Shown here in pieces: positions 1 through 7,729 of a DNA stretch of 55,110 bases. The stretch covers positions 1-55,110 of the forward strand of contig CALWFV010000020.1 in assembly GCA_944377745.1 (NCBI GenBank). Direction: 5' to 3'. Source of the DNA: an uncultured Mediterraneibacter sp. (lineage in GTDB: Bacteria > Bacillota > Clostridia > Lachnospirales > Lachnospiraceae). The notes beneath the pieces are model-generated. The model searched no databases. It was not told the origin of the DNA and saw only the letters and a list, made by a program, of their open reading frames with translations. How positions within the stretch are numbered: the first letter of the stretch is position 1; every line of letters begins with the position of its first letter. The position numbers were made by a program, and so were the translations under genes.

Positions 1-6
1 TTAAGG

Positions 7-57
7 TTACCCTTTTTTCGCTACTGTAAAAAATTTAACTTTTTTCATATCACCTCT
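7..57 (-). other. Possible start of the next gene of the ABC operon (very short reading frame at window edge)
   Basis: An AGAGGTG ribosome binding site at 51-57 is followed by ATG at 46-48 and a frame reading MKKVKFFTVAKKG before a stop at 7-9. The start resembles the signal peptide start of a sugar-binding lipoprotein, which would fit behind the permease. The frame closes just after a run of six A. One base fewer there would keep it open to the edge. Too little sequence is visible to decide between a real gene start, a frameshift and chance. Confidence 0.2.
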
Positions 58-142
58 TGACATTTCTTAGCTGGACTCTTTACTTATCTTAATTTGATAT
101 CTTTTCGCTTTCTGCGCGAAACACATGATAAATATAGTGTCT

Positions 143-172
143 TTCCGAGATCCTCTTTCTCCTATCTCGGAA
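143..172 (-). terminator. Hairpin overlapping the permease stop codon
   Basis: Nine-base arms TTCCGAGAT (143-151) and ATCTCGGAA (164-172) enclose a 12-base loop, and the second arm overlaps the permease stop at 162-164. No T run follows on the minus strand. It is therefore more likely an intercistronic stem that slows or protects the transcript than a strong terminator. Confidence 0.35.
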
Positions 173-1142
173 GCGTTCCTGTCCTCTTTCTGCAGGTCAC
201 AAGGACAATAACGATAAACACGATCGCCTTGATCAGATTGACAACGTTGGTCTCAACTCCCATTGTAGTCAGGTCATTGGTCAGCAGGATATAGGTAAAC
301 GTACCAACCAGGGCGCTGCTCACCTTTGAGATCATACCTCCTGAAAGCGGCATGCCTCCAAGTATCAGGCATACCATGATATCCATCGCGTAACCGCTTC
401 CGGTTCCCTGCCCCGCACTGTTCGTCCTTGTCAGAAGAGCGAAGGAGCCGACCGCTACCGTCACGCCGAACGCCATGTATGCTATCACTTTCCATTTGGT
501 CAGATTGACGCCGGACTGTGCCGCCGCTGTCTCATTTGCCCCGATCGCCTTGGTATATTTCCCGAGTTTTGCATATTTGAAGAAATATGTAACGATCACC
601 GCTGTCACAACGATCATCGCGACCATCATAACAGTGTAGAGGTTTCTGTCTGACGGTTTGATAACCTCCTCAATGGATATCGTTGAGTTTCCTGTACTTT
701 CCATCAGAAGAAGCTGTGCTCCTCCGAAGAAAAACATCAGAAACAGCGATGTTACAATAGACGGAAGTCCCAGCCACACAGCCACTGCTCCGTTAAACGC
801 CCCGCAGACCAGAGCCAGCGCGAGCACGACCAGGAAGCCGCAGACCACGCCTGCCGTTCCGCCGATCCGGTTGCTGATCAGGATGATCAGGATCGCGTAA
901 ACGCCGACCTGCTGCCCCACAGACACATCCATACACCCCATCGAGTAAACGAACACCGCGCCCAGGGCTATGATCGCATAGGGCGCAACCGTCTGCAGGG
1001 TCGTCGTCACATTATAGAACAGGTTCTCCCTGCTGAATATAAAGAACAGGATCAGTGTCAGAGCAAGTCCGCCGTACGCGGCAATGTCGTAGACGTGGCG
1101 GCTGAGCCATTCTCCCATCCCGTTTTTCTGCTTCTCCTCCAT
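162..1142 (-). CDS. Simple-sugar ABC transporter permease (RbsC/MglC family)
   Basis: Integral membrane subunit of an importer for ribose- or galactose-type monosaccharides. The 326 residues match the usual family length. The sequence is strongly hydrophobic, with about eight to ten membrane segments beginning near residue 17 and a glycine-rich stretch, MDIMVCLILGGMPLSGGMIS, near residue 255 that is typical of the BPD_transp_2 family. The ATG at 1142 has a very strong GGGGAGGTGAG site just upstream. Only 15 bp separate it from the ATPase gene, so the two are cotranscribed. No second permease or binding protein is visible; they may lie past the left edge. The substrate cannot be read from the sequence, but the divergent GH39 fusion hints at a pentose or another sugar released from a glycoside. 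Confidence 0.88.
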   Translation of the reverse strand: MEEKQKNGMGEWLSRHVYDIAAYGGLALTLILFFIFSRENLFYNVTTTLQTVAPYAIIALGAVFVYSMGCMDVSVGQQVGVYAILIILISNRIGGTAGVVCGFLVVLALALVCGAFNGAVAVWLGLPSIVTSLFLMFFFGGAQLLLMESTGNSTISIEEVIKPSDRNLYTVMMVAMIVVTAVIVTYFFKYAKLGKYTKAIGANETAAAQSGVNLTKWKVIAYMAFGVTVAVGSFALLTRTNSAGQGTGSGYAMDIMVCLILGGMPLSGGMISKVSSALVGTFTYILLTNDLTTMGVETNVVNLIKAIVFIVIVLVTCRKRTGTLPR

Positions 1143-1157
1143 TTTTTCTCACCTCCC

Positions 1158-2663
1158 CTAGATCACGTATTCAATGATATCTGTTTCTTTCAGATCCGGA
1201 TTTCTCATCATCTCGCCGGTCCGGACAAAATCTTTCATAATGACAAGCTTGTCCGCCATCCCGATCAGTTCCGCCATCTCCTCGCTGATGAGGATGATCG
1301 CCTTTCCTTCTTTCTTCATCTGGGCGATCAGAGCGTACATGGACTGTTTTACGCCGATATCAACTCCTCGTGTAGGACAGTCCATGATCAGCACCTCCGA
1401 ATCCTTGGCGGTCCATTTTGCAAAGGACACCTTCTGCTTATTTCCTCCGCTGAGTGTATTTACCCACTGTTTCCCGCTTCCGCATTTAATCCAGAAGGCT
1501 TCGATCTCATGATCGACACGTCGTTTTTCTTCCGCAGGATTGATAAATGTTTTATGTGACAGCTCCGGAAGAAGGGGCAGAGCGATGTTGTCATGGATAG
1601 ATCCTTCAAGTATCAGCGCCTCTGTATCCCTGTTCTTTGATATATACCCGATCCCGGATTCGATGGCCTGGAGGGGCGATGTGATCTCATGTCCATTGCG
1701 GATCACTGCGCCGGATTCCAGCTTTTCCAGTCCGAACGCGGCTCTGCCGATCTCATGCATCCCGCATCCGCTCAATCCTCCAAATCCGATGATTTCTCCT
1801 TTGTGCAGCTTCAGAAAAAAGTTCCGGATCGGTCCGAAAGAAATGTCTTTCAGTTCAAGCGCCACTTCATCCTGATGGCTGGTATCATAGTCTTCTCTGT
1901 AATATGCGTCCCCGATTTCGCGTCCCACCATCATGAATCTTATCTTTTTCACCGCGTCCGGAGCGTCCATCTCCTCCCGGTTCAGATGACCGATGATGTC
2001 CCCGTCCCGGAGTACGGTCAGGTCCGTACACTGTTCCAGGATCTCGTCCATGTCGTGAGAGATGAATATAACGCTCTTTCCGGCGTCCTTCAGCCTGTGG
2101 ATCAGATCATACAGTATCTTCCGCCCTTCCAGTGAAAGCGCCGTGGTTGTCTCATCCACTACAAAAACTTCCGTTTCATCTGTAACGTAGCGTACGATCT
2201 CCATAAGCTTTCTGTCCTCGAATGTCAGCCTGTCGATGGGATCTGTTGCGCGGATCTTTTCGATGCCGAAGCTGTCCAGCATTTTCTGAGCCTTTGCGTT
2301 TACCTCGCGCATGTTCACAAATCCGAATTTTGAGCATTCGTCAAACCTGCCTGCGAAAAGATTCTCTGCGACCGTGCATCCCAGGATCGTATTCGCTTCC
2401 TGAAGCACCATGCTGATGCCGTGACGCTGAGCGTCAACCATGCTTTCCGGATTCCAGGGCTTTCCTTTATAGAACATTTCCCCGCTGGTCGCCTTCTGCA
2501 TTCCGGCAATGATGGATGTTACCGTAGATTTCCCGCTTCCGTTTTCTCCTACGAGACCACGGATCTCGCCACGGTAAAATTTCATATCCACATGCTTCAG
2601 GGCTTTGGTCGGTCCGAAGTTTTTGCACATGTCTTTTACTTCGATCAATAATTCCTTTCCCAT
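1158..2663 (-). CDS. Simple-sugar ABC transporter ATP-binding protein, two fused nucleotide-binding domains (RbsA/MglA family)
   Basis: Cytoplasmic ATPase of the sugar importer, 501 residues, with two ABC domains in tandem. Domain 1 has a good Walker A (GENGSGKST, near residue 39) and Walker B (VFVVDETTT), but its signature loop reads LTFEDRK instead of the usual LSxxxxQ. Domain 2 has a degenerate Walker A (GLSGCGMHE), as is normal for this family, and a proper signature LSGGNKQKV. I chose the ATG at 2663 because GGAGG lies 5 bases ahead; an in-frame TTG four codons upstream overlaps that site. It is the first gene of the minus-strand unit, with its promoter at 2724-2753, and is followed by the permease. 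Confidence 0.9.
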   Translation of the reverse strand: MGKELLIEVKDMCKNFGPTKALKHVDMKFYRGEIRGLVGENGSGKSTVTSIIAGMQKATSGEMFYKGKPWNPESMVDAQRHGISMVLQEANTILGCTVAENLFAGRFDECSKFGFVNMREVNAKAQKMLDSFGIEKIRATDPIDRLTFEDRKLMEIVRYVTDETEVFVVDETTTALSLEGRKILYDLIHRLKDAGKSVIFISHDMDEILEQCTDLTVLRDGDIIGHLNREEMDAPDAVKKIRFMMVGREIGDAYYREDYDTSHQDEVALELKDISFGPIRNFFLKLHKGEIIGFGGLSGCGMHEIGRAAFGLEKLESGAVIRNGHEITSPLQAIESGIGYISKNRDTEALILEGSIHDNIALPLLPELSHKTFINPAEEKRRVDHEIEAFWIKCGSGKQWVNTLSGGNKQKVSFAKWTAKDSEVLIMDCPTRGVDIGVKQSMYALIAQMKKEGKAIILISEEMAELIGMADKLVIMKDFVRTGEMMRNPDLKETDIIEYVI

Positions 2664-2723
2664 AATTTCCTCCAACCTCGTTTACATGCTTCCTGATTCA
2701 AATGTCATCTTTGAACTGTGTTT

Positions 2724-2753
2724 ATTATATGATTTTGCAATGTTCCAAAACAA
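2724..2753 (-). promoter_or_regulatory. Likely promoter of the sugar ABC operon
   Basis: On the minus strand a -35 box TTGTTT (2748-2753), an 18-base spacer and a perfect TATAAT (2724-2729) lie about 60 bases upstream of the ATPase start. The fit is good by eye; activity is inferred. Confidence 0.5.
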
Positions 2754-2823
2754 GGCTGTCTGTTTTTATTTCATAGGACAATTCTTAATAAATTTCCATA
2801 ATCATTGGAATCTTTTCGAAAAT

Positions 2824-2896
2824 CGCGAAAACAGGCATTAAAAAATGTACATTTTCTTTTCTGATGCTTTCATTTCCTGTTTCGCGGTATTATAAT
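2824..2896 (+). promoter_or_regulatory. Divergent control region: inverted repeat plus -10 box for the AraC-GH39 gene
   Basis: CGCGAAAACAGG (2824-2835) and its near-perfect inverse CCTGTTTCGCG (2876-2886) lie 40 bases apart, and the second copy sits immediately before TATAAT (2891-2896). No good -35 box precedes this -10, which suits an activator-dependent promoter. The repeat is a plausible binding site for the AraC domain encoded just downstream. Confidence 0.4.
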
Positions 2897-2926
2897 ATAT
2901 GTAATTTTTCATTTCTGGAGGTAATC

Positions 2927-5422
2927 ATGTTAAGCGAACGCCACGAGATCATCGAATTTCCGGTCACGATACCGATAAAAGTATTTATCCACAAACTGGG
3001 GAGCGTAACAAAGCACTGGCATAACAGCCTGGAACTCCTTATGGTCCTGAGGGGAACGATCCATATCACCGTAGACGAAGAGGAGTTTACCCTGTCCGAC
3101 GATGATATCATCCTGATCAATTCAAACAGCATCCACGAGATCAGTTCCGATGGGGCGGTCCTCATCGCTCTGCAGATCAAGCTGTCCATGTTTGACAAGT
3201 TCCAGACCGACCTGGATTCCCTGATCTTTGACTGCAACAGCACCCGTGACGACAATTTCGAGCGCTATAACAACATCCGTTTTGCCATAGCGTCCCTGAT
3301 CCACAACAACGCCTACCGCTCCGAGGGAACAGACTATACAAACTATTCTCTCAGCTATTATCTCGTCGGGCAGCTCCTGGACAGCTTCAAACTTACCGCG
3401 TCCGAATCTCTGAAAAGTCAGCAGAAATATATGGACCGGCTGAAAAAGATCATTACATATATCAATGAGCACTATGCCGAGAATTTTTCTCTCAACTCTC
3501 TGGCAGAGCACACCGGGCTTTCCGCGCCCTATCTGTCGAGTTTTTTTGAGAGCCATATGGGGATCACATTCTCAAAATATTATACGAAGCTGAAACTGGA
3601 ACACGCCGCATCAGATCTTCTCTCATCACGGGATCCCATCGAGACCATAGCGATGCGCAACGGTTTCACAGAATCCCACTCCTTCGTGCGCGCTTTCAAG
3701 AAAGAGTACGGCATAACCCCGGGGGCGTATCGGAAGCAGCAGGGTTCTTCCGACAAGGACGATCAGCCCGCCAACGACATCAATTATCTTCTCATCGAGC
3801 CCAGCAATTACCTGAAAAATCTCACCAAATACCTCAACGTCGGAACCCAGGATACGCTCCGTCCTTCCAGCGCCATGAACCTTCATCTGAAGGCGGAGCA
3901 GATTTCTGTGCAGAATTCCATCTGCCCTCTGCGCCATACATTCAAGAAGTTCATCACAGTCGGATGCGCGCATGATCTTCTCCGGAGCGACGTCCAGGAG
4001 ATGCTTAAGGATATCCAGAAAAATATCGGCTATGAATATATCAAATTTCACGGGATACTGGGAGACGATATGATGGTGGTCAGCAGGAATGAGGACGGTC
4101 TCTCCTTCCACTACACTTTAGTTGACCAGGCGCTGGATTTTCTCCTGTCCGTGGGTCTCAAGCCGCTGATCCAGTTTTCCTTCATGCCGAGGGAACTGGC
4201 TGCAAATCCGGGGAAAACTGTCTTTTTTGTGCCGTATATCACCAGCCCTCCGGCAAAGATGGAAGAATGGAACCTTTTGATCGGAGATATGACAAGACAT
4301 CTGATCAGCCGCTATGGACTGGAAGAAGTAAAGAGCTGGCTGTTTACTCTGTGGAATGAGCCTGTCACCGGGAAAAAGATGTTCGGCTTCGGAGATGACC
4401 AGTTGTTTTTCCGATTTTACAAAAATACATATGATACTGTAAAAAACATCTGCCCTGAGCTCCTCTTCGGCACTCCTTCTCTTCTCTATCAGGAGAATCT
4501 GGGGACAGAGGACTGGATCCGGCGTTTCTTTACATGGTGCTGCGACCACGGATGCAGACCGGATTTTCTGAATATCCATTACTATTCGGATATCATTCCG
4601 CCTTCTGAGGATAACTTTTTCCTGAAAGAGGCAAAATCCTCCTCTTTCCCGAAAACAGCCGACGACTTCGGACTTTTTATCGGAAGTCTGAAACGGATCT
4701 TCCGCTCCCTCCACGCTGACGATCTCCCCGTCTATCTCACGGAGTGGAATTTCACGATGTCACACCGCAATCTGATCAACGATACAAGCTTCAAGACCTG
4801 CTATATCATGAAAAATCTTCTGAAAAATTATGACCGTCTGGACAGCTTCGGCTACTGGAGCCTTACGGACCTGATCAGCGAAAACCCTCTCCCCGAAAAA
4901 CTGTTTCACGGAGGTCTTGGAATATACACGATAAACGGATTGAGAAAGGGCGTATTCTATGCTTTCTGTTTTGCGAATATGCTGGGCGACACGCTGGTAA
5001 ACGCCGGAGAAGGATATTTCATCACCCGAAAAGACCGAACTTATCAGATCATCACCTACCACTATATCCATTACGGGGATTTATTTGCCGCAGGGGAATT
5101 GTTTGACATCACGGAGACGAACCGGTACTCCGCCTTTGATATGAGCAAGAACCTGTCCGTGTCCCTGCAGCTTACAGACATTGAGAATGGGGATTACGCG
5201 GCGGTAGAATATTTTGTAAACCGACATCACGGAAATGCTTTCGACATGTGGCTGCAGACCGGAGCCGCCCCGCTCAGGACAAAAGAGACAGAGCTTCTCC
5301 GTATGCAGTGCGTCCCCGGGCTGTATCAGAGCCGCCTGTACGCAGAAAATCATACGCTGACATATCAGGCCGAGCTGGAGCCGCTGGAGATCCGTTTCGC
5401 AGAAATCCGTCCTCTGGAATGA
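2927..5422 (+). CDS. AraC-family transcriptional regulator fused to a GH39 glycoside hydrolase (beta-xylosidase-like)
   Basis: A single 831-residue protein. Residues 1 to about 165 look like a cupin-type sugar-sensing domain, with His-rich HKLGSVTKHWHNSLELL near the start. Residues 174-275 carry a two-helix-turn-helix AraC DNA-binding domain ending PGAYRKQQG. After a linker, about residues 315-800 match GH39. Both catalytic glutamates appear present: LWNEP near residue 477 (acid/base) and LTEWNF near residue 605 (nucleophile). There is no signal peptide, so the enzyme domain sits in the cytoplasm beside the DNA-binding domain. ATG 2927 has GGAGG 5 bases upstream; the in-frame ATG at 2864 has none. 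It diverges from a sugar ABC importer, its probable target. Whether the hydrolase domain is active or only senses ligand is unknown. Confidence 0.87.
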   Translation: MLSERHEIIEFPVTIPIKVFIHKLGSVTKHWHNSLELLMVLRGTIHITVDEEEFTLSDDDIILINSNSIHEISSDGAVLIALQIKLSMFDKFQTDLDSLIFDCNSTRDDNFERYNNIRFAIASLIHNNAYRSEGTDYTNYSLSYYLVGQLLDSFKLTASESLKSQQKYMDRLKKIITYINEHYAENFSLNSLAEHTGLSAPYLSSFFESHMGITFSKYYTKLKLEHAASDLLSSRDPIETIAMRNGFTESHSFVRAFKKEYGITPGAYRKQQGSSDKDDQPANDINYLLIEPSNYLKNLTKYLNVGTQDTLRPSSAMNLHLKAEQISVQNSICPLRHTFKKFITVGCAHDLLRSDVQEMLKDIQKNIGYEYIKFHGILGDDMMVVSRNEDGLSFHYTLVDQALDFLLSVGLKPLIQFSFMPRELAANPGKTVFFVPYITSPPAKMEEWNLLIGDMTRHLISRYGLEEVKSWLFTLWNEPVTGKKMFGFGDDQLFFRFYKNTYDTVKNICPELLFGTPSLLYQENLGTEDWIRRFFTWCCDHGCRPDFLNIHYYSDIIPPSEDNFFLKEAKSSSFPKTADDFGLFIGSLKRIFRSLHADDLPVYLTEWNFTMSHRNLINDTSFKTCYIMKNLLKNYDRLDSFGYWSLTDLISENPLPEKLFHGGLGIYTINGLRKGVFYAFCFANMLGDTLVNAGEGYFITRKDRTYQIITYHYIHYGDLFAAGELFDITETNRYSAFDMSKNLSVSLQLTDIENGDYAAVEYFVNRHHGNAFDMWLQTGAAPLRTKETELLRMQCVPGLYQSRLYAENHTLTYQAELEPLEIRFAEIRPLE

Positions 5423-5446
5423 GGCAATATTCTGAAAATATTTTTA

Positions 5447-5486
5447 AACGGTGCCGTGTACCTTTGACAAGGTACACGGCACCGTT
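5447..5486. terminator. Palindrome copy 1, convergent terminator between AraC-GH39 and MBL genes
   Basis: Arms AACGGTGCCGTGTACC (5447-5462) and GGTACACGGCACCGTT (5471-5486) enclose the loop TTTGACAA. A T-rich tract follows on the minus strand, so it can end transcription of the MBL gene, whose stop codon overlaps the right arm. On the plus strand it ends the AraC-GH39 transcript less obviously. Arms and loop are repeated exactly at 6383-6430. Confidence 0.65.
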
Positions 5487-6355
5487 CACAGTTTGATCAC
5501 ATTTCCCGTATTGTTCCGTATAAAATCCTTTCCAAACACTTCTTTTAGTTTCTCTGCCCCCGCTTCACCGGTACAGTGGGAGACCGCTATTTTCTGAATA
5601 TTCATTTTTTTCAGTTCTTGAGCGGTGCGCCGGATCCGCTCTGCATCGCCGTCCACCAGATGGGTTCCTCCCACAACCATACAGATCGGTTTCCCGGTCT
5701 GGTCAGAGATATCCTGCAGGATATTAATAATGCCCGCATGAGAACATCCTGCAATTACCACGAGTCCTTTCGATGTATCAATCCCCAGAACGATCTCATC
5801 CTGAAAATCATCAGGAACATATGTCTCATCTTTTTTATCTTCTCTGGCTTCTTTTCTGTACACCATTTTGGGACTGACAGTCTCAAAGCCGTTTCTTCTG
5901 CTAAAATGATGAAATACTGTCATCTGTTCACTGATCTGCTGTGATTTTCCAGTTATTTTGATAAGTTCCAGTTTCCTGTCCGCAAAATCTTTTTCCGAGA
6001 ACGTGATCCCGTTAAACTTATATCCGTTTTCCCGAAGTTTGTATTTCCGGCGAAATATCTCGCCGCCCACCACCGTTTTTGTTTTACTTCCGAGCAGAGG
6101 AAGCAGCTTTGGCACGCCGCCTCCGTGGTCATAATGTCCGTGGCTTATAAACAGATAATCCATATCGTCCAGAGATTTCTCCATTTTTTCTGCATTTTCA
6201 ATGAAGTCTCCGCTCTGTCCGGTATCAAAAAGCGCCTTTACTGCCCTTTCCTTTCCATCTTTTAATTCGATATAAAGTGACAGCCCATGTTCAAATCTCA
6301 GGCGTCCCTGATCATCCGGGCTGTTTTCGATCAGAGTCGTAATGGTAAGTTCCAT
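5486..6355 (-). CDS. MBL-fold metallo-hydrolase
   Basis: Metallo-beta-lactamase fold enzyme of 289 residues. The metal-binding motif is clear, FISHGHYDHGG near residue 70 (HxHxDH), with further ligands in IAGCSHAGI, GGTHL and SHCTGE. Length and motifs resemble the cytoplasmic subgroup related to the methanopterin-pathway aminobenzene-phosphate synthase, but these bacteria do not make methanopterin, so the substrate is unknown. The start ATG 6355 is preceded by an AGGAGGAAAG site. It is a single-gene unit bracketed by two copies of one long palindrome, with aroE upstream on the same strand. There is no signal peptide. Confidence 0.82.
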   Translation of the reverse strand: MELTITTLIENSPDDQGRLRFEHGLSLYIELKDGKERAVKALFDTGQSGDFIENAEKMEKSLDDMDYLFISHGHYDHGGGVPKLLPLLGSKTKTVVGGEIFRRKYKLRENGYKFNGITFSEKDFADRKLELIKITGKSQQISEQMTVFHHFSRRNGFETVSPKMVYRKEAREDKKDETYVPDDFQDEIVLGIDTSKGLVVIAGCSHAGIINILQDISDQTGKPICMVVGGTHLVDGDAERIRRTAQELKKMNIQKIAVSHCTGEAGAEKLKEVFGKDFIRNNTGNVIKL

Positions 6356-6382
6356 CCGCTTTCCTCCTTTTTGTGAACAGTT

Positions 6383-6430
6383 TGTGAACGGTGCCGTGTA
6401 CCTTTGACAAGGTACACGGCACCGTTCACA
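6383..6430. repeat. Palindrome copy 2, between aroE and the MBL gene
   Basis: A perfect 48-base palindrome with 20-base arms, TGTGAACGGTGCCGTGTACC (6383-6402) and its inverse (6411-6430), around the loop TTTGACAA. It shares loop and inner 16-base arms with 5447-5486. On the minus strand it lies just after aroE and just before the MBL ribosome binding site. It may terminate or attenuate readthrough, or be a repeated extragenic palindrome. Confidence 0.75.
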
Positions 6431-6453
6431 GAATTTTCACAATCTCCATACAC

Positions 6454-7329
6454 TTATGAGAAGAATTTCTCCATTACCTCCTGAGCCGGCATCTCCTGTC
6501 CGGTGAACAGTTCGAACGCCGCAGCCCCCTGCCAGAGCAGCATCCCGATCCCGGGAACCGCCGCGCGGCAGCCCTTTTCTTTTGCCTTGCGGATGAGGAG
6601 GGTCTCGCGTGGATTATATACTACATCGGCAACCGCAAGCTCCGGACGAAGGAGTTCCTCAGGAACAGGCATGACGTCCTCCATCGGGCTCATACCTGCG
6701 CGGGTTGCATTGACCAGGATATCGCACCGATCAACCGCTGTCTTCAGGGCATCCATATCGTCGAGATCAGTGATAGACACGCTCTTAATGCCGGGAACCG
6801 CTTTTTTGATCTTCTCCACAGTCTTCTCTCCGTTGGCGTAGAACTCATCTTTCCGGTTGAAGATCGCAATCTCTTCCACGCCGTCCAGAGCCGCCTGCAC
6901 CGCGATGGCGGTCGCCGCTCCGCCCGTACCGAGGAGCACGATCTTCTGCCCTTTGATGTCAACGCCATGCTCTTTCAGATTGCGGACAAACCCGATCCCG
7001 TCCGTCATATGTCCCGTCATGGTGCCGTCTTCCTCCACCACGACTGTATTGCAGGCGCCCACCATTTCCGCTGCCGGGGAAAGCCGGTCCACAAGCCGCG
7101 CCGTCTCCGTCTTATCCGGCATGGTAATATTGAAGCCTCCGACATTGAGCGTACGGAACGCCTCGATAGCGTCTTTTGTTTTTTCGACAGAAATGTCAAA
7201 TGCAAGGTAAGCGCAGTCCAGCCCCAGTTTCGCGAAACTGTAATTGTACATCGCGGGAGAGCCGGAATGTCCGACCGGGGATCCGATCAATGCGTATAAT
7301 CTGGTATGTCCGTTAATTCTCTGTTCCAT
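6454..7329 (-). CDS. aroE: Shikimate dehydrogenase family protein
   Basis: NADP-dependent reduction of 3-dehydroshikimate to shikimate in the aromatic amino acid pathway, or a quinate/shikimate variant of that reaction. The 291 residues match the family. The substrate loop is GSPVGHSGSPAMYN (the two serines of the SxS motif), the catalytic lysine lies in FNITMPDKTE, and the nucleotide loop is LLGTGGAATA near residue 130. The PDK form of the lysine motif differs from the commoner PxK of biosynthetic AroE, so a catabolic or paralogous role is possible. I chose ATG 7329 because GGAAGGAG lies 10 bases upstream; the frame extends further without support. It is divergent from a short-chain dehydrogenase and not linked to other aro genes. 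Confidence 0.85.
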   Translation of the reverse strand: MEQRINGHTRLYALIGSPVGHSGSPAMYNYSFAKLGLDCAYLAFDISVEKTKDAIEAFRTLNVGGFNITMPDKTETARLVDRLSPAAEMVGACNTVVVEEDGTMTGHMTDGIGFVRNLKEHGVDIKGQKIVLLGTGGAATAIAVQAALDGVEEIAIFNRKDEFYANGEKTVEKIKKAVPGIKSVSITDLDDMDALKTAVDRCDILVNATRAGMSPMEDVMPVPEELLRPELAVADVVYNPRETLLIRKAKEKGCRAAVPGIGMLLWQGAAAFELFTGQEMPAQEVMEKFFS

Positions 7330-7367
7330 TGGTTTATAACTCCTTCCGAAAAGTAAAATGCAGGTAC

Positions 7368-7396
7368 AGTATATCATGGTTCTTTTCATACTGCAA
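7368..7396 (-). promoter_or_regulatory. Likely promoter of aroE
   Basis: On the minus strand TTGCAG (7391-7396), a 17-base spacer and TATACT (7368-7373) lie about 40 bases upstream of the aroE start. An inverted repeat, TACTTTAA (7397-7404) and TTAAAGTA (7433-7440), flanks the upstream side and could be an operator. Confidence 0.5.
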
Positions 7397-7460
7397 TACT
7401 TTAACGTATGAAAATTTAACAATTTTAACGCATTAAAGTAAAAATTAAAAATCTATTATA

Positions 7461-7497
7461 GTCTGACATGGGAAAAGCTGTTATAATATTTTCAGAC
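7461..7497 (+). promoter_or_regulatory. Likely -10 region of the short-chain dehydrogenase promoter, inside an inverted repeat
   Basis: A perfect TATAAT (7482-7487) lies between GTCTGA (7461-7466) and its inverse TCAGAC (7492-7497). The -35 region is poor, so a regulator may be needed. A transcript starting near 7494 would carry the whole palindromic element at 7505-7702 as its leader. Confidence 0.35.
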
Positions 7498-7504
7498 AAT
7501 ATTT

Positions 7505-7702
7505 ATGATGCCAGGGTCAAAAGACCTGAGCCCACATGAGCTTGCTCATAAGTGGGTGAAAGGCTTTGGGACCCGCCCCGATATGAGCATAAAAGTGGGA
7601 TGCATATCCCACGATATGCGAATATTGGGGAGGATTGTGGGAGTGCGCAGCACGGAACAATCCGTAGGCATCATTGTTGGGGGCTTTTGACCCCAACATC
7701 AT
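7505..7702. repeat. 198-bp palindromic element with terminal inverted repeats (MITE-like or structured leader)
   Basis: The ends are 22-base inverted repeats matching at 18 positions; the common core is ATGATG followed by GGGTCAAAAG (left 7505-7526, right 7681-7702). The tetranucleotide ATTT flanks both sides (7501-7504 and 7703-7706) and could be a target duplication, but it is AT-rich and weak. The interior is full of stems: CCCAC-ATGAGC (7531-7541) with GCTCAT-AA-GTGGG (7544-7556); GTGGGAT (7595-7601) with ATCCCAC (7606-7612), nested within a longer arm near 7577-7630; and GGATTGT (7632-7638) with ACAATCC (7657-7663). It encodes no recognised protein. It sits between a probable promoter and the dehydrogenase start. 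Confidence 0.7.
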
Positions 7703-7729
7703 ATTTATTACAGGAAGGATGGATGACTT

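Noticed and set aside
7505-7702. Two 61-codon open frames, one on each strand, inside the palindromic element
   Set aside because: They begin with similar peptides only because the ends are inverted repeats. Neither has a ribosome binding site of its own, and their composition follows the stems.
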